A DNA stretch of 64,000 nt from Rhynchospora pubera (taxonomy: Eukaryota > Streptophyta > Magnoliopsida > Poales > Cyperaceae): assembly GCA_028095005.1 (NCBI GenBank), contig CM051461.1, positions 162,970,574-163,034,573 on the forward strand. The letters are read 5' to 3'. The notes beneath the pieces were generated by a model. The model made no database searches, was not told where the DNA came from, and saw only the letters and a program-made list of their open reading frames with translations. Positions 59,585 through 64,000 of this stretch are shown here, one piece after another. Made by a program: the position numbers and the translations under genes. The stretch's first letter is position 1, and each line of letters opens with the position of its first letter.

Positions 59585-59988
59585 GAGATGGGCTAAAATC
59601 AGTCACGACTGACGGATGCAACCGTCAGCTACGATCAAATTTCAATTTTCGAGATTCCAACAGTCGATCCGAACCGTTCAATGTGTTCTCTATATTGAAA
59701 TCTCATTGGAGACCAAATTTTACATTTTTCTGATTTTATGTACTATTTTTTTGAGATTTTTAAAAATCATAGTTATTGAAGGGTCCAGAATTGTTTAGAT
59801 TAAGAATTTTGTAAAATATCAAATAAATACTAAAAAATTTCAGAAAAATGTAAAATTTGGTCTCCTATGAGATTTCAATATGGAGAACACATTGAACGGT
59901 TCGGATCGACTGTTGGAATCTCGAAAATTGAGATTTGATCGTAGCTGACGGTTGCATCCGTCAGTCGTGGCTGATTTTAGCCCATCTC
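59585..59988. mobile_element. Foldback MULE-like element, GGGCTAAAATCAG family, copy 2
   Basis: A 404 bp element, ends GAGATGGGCTAAAATCAG / CTGATTTTAGCCCATCTC, flanked by a perfect 9 bp duplication ATATTTAAT (59576-59584 and 59989-59997). The arms are near-identical inverted copies over roughly 190 bp, with only scattered differences by eye, so it looks younger than the copy at 31714-32111. Mutator-type, non-autonomous, about 630 bp upstream of the NT-C2 gene start. Confidence 0.9.
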
Positions 59989-59997
59989 ATATTTAAT

Positions 59998-60617
59998 TTA
60001 AATTATTTCCGGGTTGTACAGTGTTTTTCCTAAATCGTAAATATCGGAAAGTGAGGGACACGTTGGAAACTTTGTACGGAGCTGGCGACAGGTGTTATCC
60101 TCATAATGAAAGTCTAATACACGACGTAGTCCGGGCGTTACCAAAAATTGTCATTACTTCCGTTCTCAGTGATTTATAGTTCTCTGTGGCGGAACTAGAA
60201 CTTCCAAGAGAGTAAAATTGTACTGTTTAATATGCTCGTCTCATACTTCCGTAGAATCCCACACAACTCGTCTCCTTTTACAATCCACAGAGAATCTAGT
60301 ACAGTAAAAAGTAGCCCAACGTTTTCCTCCATGAAATCGGTCCTTTTCACAACTCTCCACCTTTTCCCAATCGACAGAAGTGTAACGCCAAAGTGTCAAA
60401 CCCTCTAAAAATCGCTACAAAGAAACAAAACAAAGGAAATTTTCTAATCGGGAAAGTAAACATATGGAATAATCGCGCAATAACTCGCCCATGCTACTTC
60501 CCTTTCTGTGCTCGCCACTTCTTCGTCTTCACCAAAGCACCTCTCTTCGATTCGATTGATCTTTTTTGGCGATAGTTCTGAGGTAATGCTGAGGTTTTAG
60601 ATTGATTTTTGGCGGAG
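59998..60617 (+). promoter_or_regulatory. Promoter and 5' leader region of the NT-C2 gene
   Basis: The region between the foldback element and the ATG at 60618. The last 100 or so bases (CTTCGTCTTCACC, TTCGATTCGATTGATC) look like a plant 5' UTR. No TATA box stands out. A 60-codon frame at 60393-60575 ends before the ATG and is not called. Confidence 0.4.
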
Positions 60618-63600
60618 ATGTTTAAGCTGCACAGGCACAGGTCAGATAGATTGGTGGAAAGGATCGAGTTCAAATTCTCCAACTTTCAAGCTGCTCAGGT
60701 AATGTAGTCTCTCTCTCGGCTTGTTTAGTACCAATTTAGATGGATTTTCGATTCAATTTAAGTATCTTTTGTCTTAATTTGTTCATCTTACTGTGCTGAG
60801 CCGCACTATTGTGGTTCGCAGTTTAATGGGTCGAGGTTTAGATGAACTGCTTTTAAGTTTTTTTAGTCGATTTCAGAGAATGCTTGTCAGTATGTTGGTC
60901 AACGTACCAGACAAAAACTTTTATGCAAAATGGACCTGATAAAAATTGGGTTTTGTGTGTTCTTGCCAAGGAGGAGAAAGATGGATTTTCAAGCAAGTTG
61001 ATCATACTTTTGATCCACTTTTTTTCTTTTCATTTAATAGTTCAATTGTGGAAAGCGCATAGGTATTCTAGATAGAAACTTTTAGATTGAAAGTTCCTAT
61101 TTCAGATGTCAACATCTAGGGTTCAGGTGATTTTATGCGATTAATTATCGCTGTAGCTGTTGATGTAAGTCCTTATTATACCAGTTAAATGAAATATAAG
61201 TTTCTTGGAATTCGATTCTAATTTGATTAATATATAATCCGATCGAAGCTCAACTTGACCGTAATGCAATTGTTGTTTCAATGATACAAGTATGCTGGAT
61301 TTTTTGTGATTTGACTATAATGTAGGAACAAGTAGCTAACTTTTCTTGATCCAGCTCAACTGATGTATCTTAGATTCTTAATCCAAACCTACTATTTGAC
61401 TCTAGTTAAAAATTTATCTATGTGCTCATACATAGGGTACATTTGTTCAGTTCTTCTTCCATGAGATGTTGTATACAGTTGGAAAAAACCATTTTTGGGT
61501 TGGTGGTTATTCTAATTTCTCAGAACTGCGAGGTTATAGATTTGATCCTCAGAGGTGGAAATATGTAGATTCATGTGTTATAAGTAAGTTCCGGGACTCA
61601 TTTTAAAACATAAATCAGAACAAGAATAAGGTTATGCATCCTAATATTCTTTTTCATTTTCAGGTTCCAAAAGGATGGGATAAGATTTTTATCTCAGTCA
61701 TTTGTTTGGACAATGGGAAGTCTGTTGCAAAGTCAAGTAGAGCAGTAGTACGGAATGGAACTTGTCATTGGCCCGATTCCATGTCAGAATTTATATCATT
61801 TTACCAAGATGTATCGACTAAGGAGATTGAAGAATGTCACTACAAATTTGTTGTGTTAATGGTAAAAATGATCTTTACCTTTTATAGTTTTGCTATAAGT
61901 GGTATCCTGAATTCTTTGGTGCAGGAGTTGATGAGAGTAAGTTTGGGATGTAGTCATATACTCATTGTCCCTCCTCAGTGCCATTGTTGCTAGGTCATAA
62001 TACATTGGTTGTTCATAGTTATGATATTTTTCAGCAACATCTTTTTTTTCCCCCGAAACCTTGACAGCAGCTATCAAGAGAATTTTCAGCAACATGTTAC
62101 TTCAGGTTACTTTGAAATATAGGTTTTTGTTATTCAGAGAAGAACCAATTCCTAACCTTCTTATTGGAAGTATGATAATTTTTAAATTGGCATTAGTTAT
62201 GCACAGATGTGAAGTCCCTTATTCCTAAACCAAACACTATCTTAATTAGTCCTAAACAGTCTGAAGCTGGCATTAAATAGGAACCAGGTGCTAGAAAGAG
62301 ATTGCATTTTGTGAGAATTTAGCCAATGAAACTGGCCCTATAAGATACATCAAGAGAGCATTTTTATGTTGCAATGTTATTATTTAGTTGTCTAATTATA
62401 TTTATACTACAGGGGTCAAGTAGAACAACTATTCTTGGGGAGATCACATTAAATTTAGCTGATTATCTGAGCTCCAGTGATCCTAGTGTTATTTCTTCTC
62501 CACTAAATAAATGCAACTTCACCACAACCTTACAAGTAAGCTCAAGAAGCTGTACAAAATTGGGTCATGTTTTTGATATCTCATTGCTTTTGTTAAATAT
62601 TTATATCAATCTTATAATATATTTAAGCCTGCTACTTAAAATACATAATGCGCCGTTCAAGAAGTTGTACAAAATTGGGTCATATTTTTTATATCTCATT
62701 GCTTTTGTTGAATATTTATATCATCTTATAATATATTTAGACGTGCTACTTGAATACATAATGCGCCGTTAATTTTGAGAGTCTAATACTGTGTGAATGG
62801 GTACTTAAACCGATTGTTTTTTGAACTGGTGTGTAAAAGCTTTAAATAAAAGTTCTAAGCTTCTCTTGTGTCTTAAGTAGATTTTGGTCCTCTGATTAGT
62901 TTTTAATTGAGTCACCGGAAAGCTCTTTTTATTATATCCAGTGTGAAATTTCGACAATAGTTTGGTTGAACATTTATATAGAAAAGATAATAATTAGCAA
63001 AGAATTTGACTAATGGTTTTCCTTGATTCTCTAGATTGAAAGTGAATGATTGATATTTAATAACGTTCAGAATCTTCCATTAAAATCTATGTGACTGTTT
63101 TAATTGTTTCCATAATTTTCAGCTGTACAGCTTATCTAGGATGCGAAATCATTAATTTTGAGATTATAATGTAGTCAACAGTCGAATAATTATTATATTT
63201 GGCCTAACATTTCTCCAATCTATCTGTGCTAAGTTAGTTTGTGTGCATGTGCAGTTCAACATTCAGTGCCTTTCTACCAAGTCCAAGCTGAGGTAGTTTA
63301 TTATGTTGTTCTTCTTTTTCTTCTAGCTAGTTACCATCATTTAAGATTAGAACATTTGATGTGCTGAATTTTTGGTATTATGAAGGGGAGCAAAATCGGC
63401 GAAGGATGGTTCATCTCACCATGAAGATCGAAACACTGGCAATGATAGCAAGTCAGATGGATCTGCTACTCCAGATGAACTTGGAACTAAGGTATGGAAT
63501 TTCATTTTTAAAGTTCGAACTGAAGTAAACAGGTTTCTTATAATTTCATTTTTAATAAAAATCTACCATTACAATTATTTTCATAAATGAGCTAATGTTA

Positions 63601-64000
63601 GGCTAAAAAATCTGTTTTGTTAGTTAACAACTAATTTATCTTGGGATGAAACTTGTAATATAAATTTTACAGGAAACAAGCAAATAAAAAACTACATGGT
63701 TTAGTGCTTGTTATGTCTTTTTTTTTTTTAACAAAGAAACACACATGCATCTAAAAAATATGTTCGTTCGATTATTAACTGATATTACAATGCTGTTGCA
63801 TTGCACTAATTCCATCTGGTATGTCCAGTCAGTATACCAGGGCGATATTGATTTTTTTTTTATGACTTTGGACACTTTTGCTTTTCTGTTTCAATTTTCA
63901 GGAAGCTAGCTTATCAGCATCTGAATCACATTGTAGCTCCAACTCTGGAGAAATATCAATTGACCGAACCACCTTCTCCCCTCATAACACTAACTCTAGC
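60618..64000 (+). CDS. NT-C2 (EEIG1/EHBP1 N-terminal-like) domain protein, 5' part
   Basis: Six exons are read: 60618-60698, 61664-61861, 62413-62535, 63255-63292, 63386-63491 and 63902-64000 (running off the window), all with GT-AG introns in phase. The product starts MFKLHRHRSDRLVERIEFKF and continues SNFQAAQ|VPKGWDKIFISVICLDNGKS, then WPDSMSEFISFYQD, KEIEECHYKFVVLM, GSSRTTILGEITLNLADYLS and LQFNIQCLSTKSKLR. This is the complete NT-C2 fold (about residues 8-146) of a large plant family; the domain is thought to bind membranes or act as a scaffold. It then becomes Ser/Asp-rich and hydrophilic (SSHHEDRNTGNDSKSDGS.., then SLSASESHCSSNSGEIS). In the family this region usually leads into a long coiled coil often annotated 'myosin heavy chain-related'; that part would lie beyond 64000. 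Function is not established from sequence. Confidence 0.93.
62542..62771. repeat. Tandem duplication of 115 bp inside intron 3 of the NT-C2 gene
   Basis: Two copies, 62542-62656 and 62657-62771, each starting TCAAGAAG[C/T]TGTACAAAATT and ending ACATAATGCGCCGT. They differ at a few bases by eye. The first copy starts six bases after the exon 3 donor; the donor itself (GTAAGC) is outside the unit. Confidence 0.85.

Overview
The window looks like nuclear DNA of a flowering plant. It is very AT-rich and gene-sparse, has spliced genes with GT-AG introns, and is packed with non-coding transposable elements: foldback MULEs, hAT and other MITEs, SINE-like pieces and a Copia LTR retrotransposon. The species cannot be told from the sequence. 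AT richness and gene structure fit a dicot or another AT-rich angiosperm, but this is inference. There are no bacterial operons, no CRISPR array and no intact rRNA or tRNA gene.

Only four conserved protein-coding genes can be supported, and I rebuilt all four by joining exons. (1) 1-3048, minus: a short-chain dehydrogenase/reductase of the TIC32 / retinol-dehydrogenase-like type, eight exons visible, 3' end beyond the left edge. (2) 11230-13277, minus: a complete four-exon gene for a 476-residue LSI2-like silicon/arsenite efflux transporter (ArsB/NhaD permease fold), with a TATA box at 13416-13422. (3) 37210-38251, plus: a complete two-exon gene for a 203-residue NDR1/HIN1-like (NHL, LEA2-domain) membrane protein. 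(4) 60618 to the right edge, plus: the first six exons of a plant NT-C2 (EEIG1/EHBP1 N-terminal-like) protein, the kind often followed by a long coiled coil. They share no evident pathway and are separately transcribed.

The rest is mostly repeats. From 3.8 to 11 kb there are small MITEs and a hAT MITE. From 15 to 34 kb there are foldback elements with Mutator-type 9-10 bp target duplications, a 1.8 kb inverted repeat with an AT-trinucleotide core, SINE-like fragments, a CACTA-like end, microsatellites and a 537 bp hAT MITE. From 38 to 46 kb there are more hAT and 'GTTTGGAT' MITEs and a foldback with a MITE nested inside.

From 47411 to 58846 lies a decayed Ty1/copia element on the minus strand with about 1.77 kb LTRs. 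Its tRNA-Met primer site, polypurine tract and reverse transcriptase/RNase H remnants can be read. Its 5' LTR is split by a 1760 bp solo LTR of the same family in the opposite orientation, with a clean 5 bp target duplication.

I found no convincing new multi-gene system. The most informative signals are the nested, inverted LTR insertion and several small DNA-transposon families whose exact ends and target duplications can be read directly.
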